DNA of 64,000 bases from Kutzneria chonburiensis. GTDB taxonomy: Bacteria; Actinomycetota; Actinomycetes; Mycobacteriales; Pseudonocardiaceae. Position numbers and translations under genes: made by a program. Below, piece by piece: positions 63,920 to 64,000 of the stretch. Within the stretch, counting starts at the first letter, position 1. Every line of letters begins with the position of its first letter. The stretch spans positions 9,063,501 through 9,127,500 of the forward strand of contig NZ_CP097263.1 of NCBI RefSeq assembly GCF_028622115.1, written 5' to 3'. The notes under the pieces were generated by a model. It saw nothing but the letters and a program-made list of their open reading frames with translations, was not told where the DNA came from and made no database searches.

Positions 63920-64000
63920 ATGACCAAACCGAAGTCCGAGGGTCCGGCAAAGCATCGGAATAGCGCCGACTCTGGCCGGATGTGCGCGCGGCCACACCGC
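63920..64000 (+). CDS. start of a possible divergent target gene (partial)
   Basis: ATG 63920 opens a frame to the window end (27 codons, MTKPKSEGPAKHRNSADSGR onward). It would be the gene controlled by the divergent TetR. Hydrophilic so far, no domain visible, weak ribosome site, so it may not be real. Confidence 0.3.
   Translation, partial: MTKPKSEGPAKHRNSADSGRMCARPHR

Overview
The window is very GC-rich DNA from a filamentous actinomycete. Supporting markers are a full Mce lipid-import operon with its own ATPase, Lsr2, an SsgA-like protein, CGNR zinc-finger regulators, an XRE/NB-ARC/TPR regulator, many GTG starts and ATGA/GTGA stop-start overlaps. Pseudonocardiaceae (Kutzneria or Amycolatopsis relatives) fits best, but that placement is inference from gene content. 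I see no rRNA, tRNA, CRISPR array, transposase, integrase or replication origin. It reads as an ordinary chromosomal stretch with several accessory islands.

Layout. 1-13.8 kb: a lipoprotein and a secreted protein, then mkl-yrbEA-yrbEB-mceABCDEF and two Mce-associated anchored proteins, all nearly overlapping, followed by fadD6 and a DUF4436 membrane protein. 14.1-16.1 kb: a small island with a paired-operator promoter, an 88-aa protein, a possible 41-aa peptide and a protein resembling the E1-like/YcaO proteins of azoline-peptide (TOMM) pathways, closed by two very strong hairpins. 16.2-22.1 kb: an ABC sugar importer plus a GH2 beta-galactosidase. 22.2-29 kb: FAD monooxygenase, NCS1 permease, a conserved protein of unknown function, an NB-ARC regulator and a nucleoside hydrolase. 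29.2-33.6 kb: flavin split-barrel protein, PDR-type reductase, divergent TetR, PoxB and Lsr2. 34-38.4 kb: drug-type MFS transporter, a CBM2 beta-helix protein, and a MarR/NmrA pair. 38.3-46.7 kb: a CseBC-like two-component system with a D,D-carboxypeptidase, AraC and DinB genes, two CGNR regulators, VOC, SsgA-like, hydrolase and epimerase genes. 46.7-53.2 kb: a MacAB-like exporter with lipoprotein, a divergent SigE-family sigma factor and a streptogrisin-like protease. 53.2-58.4 kb: LexA, MenC, MFS, and a large secreted GSDH-type protein. 58.4-64 kb: a third CGNR regulator with a thioesterase, a DesKR-like two-component system, CAAX protease, a small membrane protein, a DUF6653-like protein and TetR.

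The most informative non-coding signals are: (i) a composite element (16-bp palindrome GTACAGC-AG-GCTRTAC, 16 nt, then a 7-bp box) found twice at identical distance from two start codons around the DesKR-like genes; (ii) three 19-bp palindromes spaced 40-41 bp apart upstream of one CGNR gene; (iii) a 12-bp-arm palindrome that contains the start codon of another CGNR gene; (iv) paired operators before the 88-aa gene. Two genes (the OmpR-type regulator and the thioesterase), and possibly a third (TetR near the end), are broken by what looks like one missing G in a G-run. This is either recent mutation or base-calling error.
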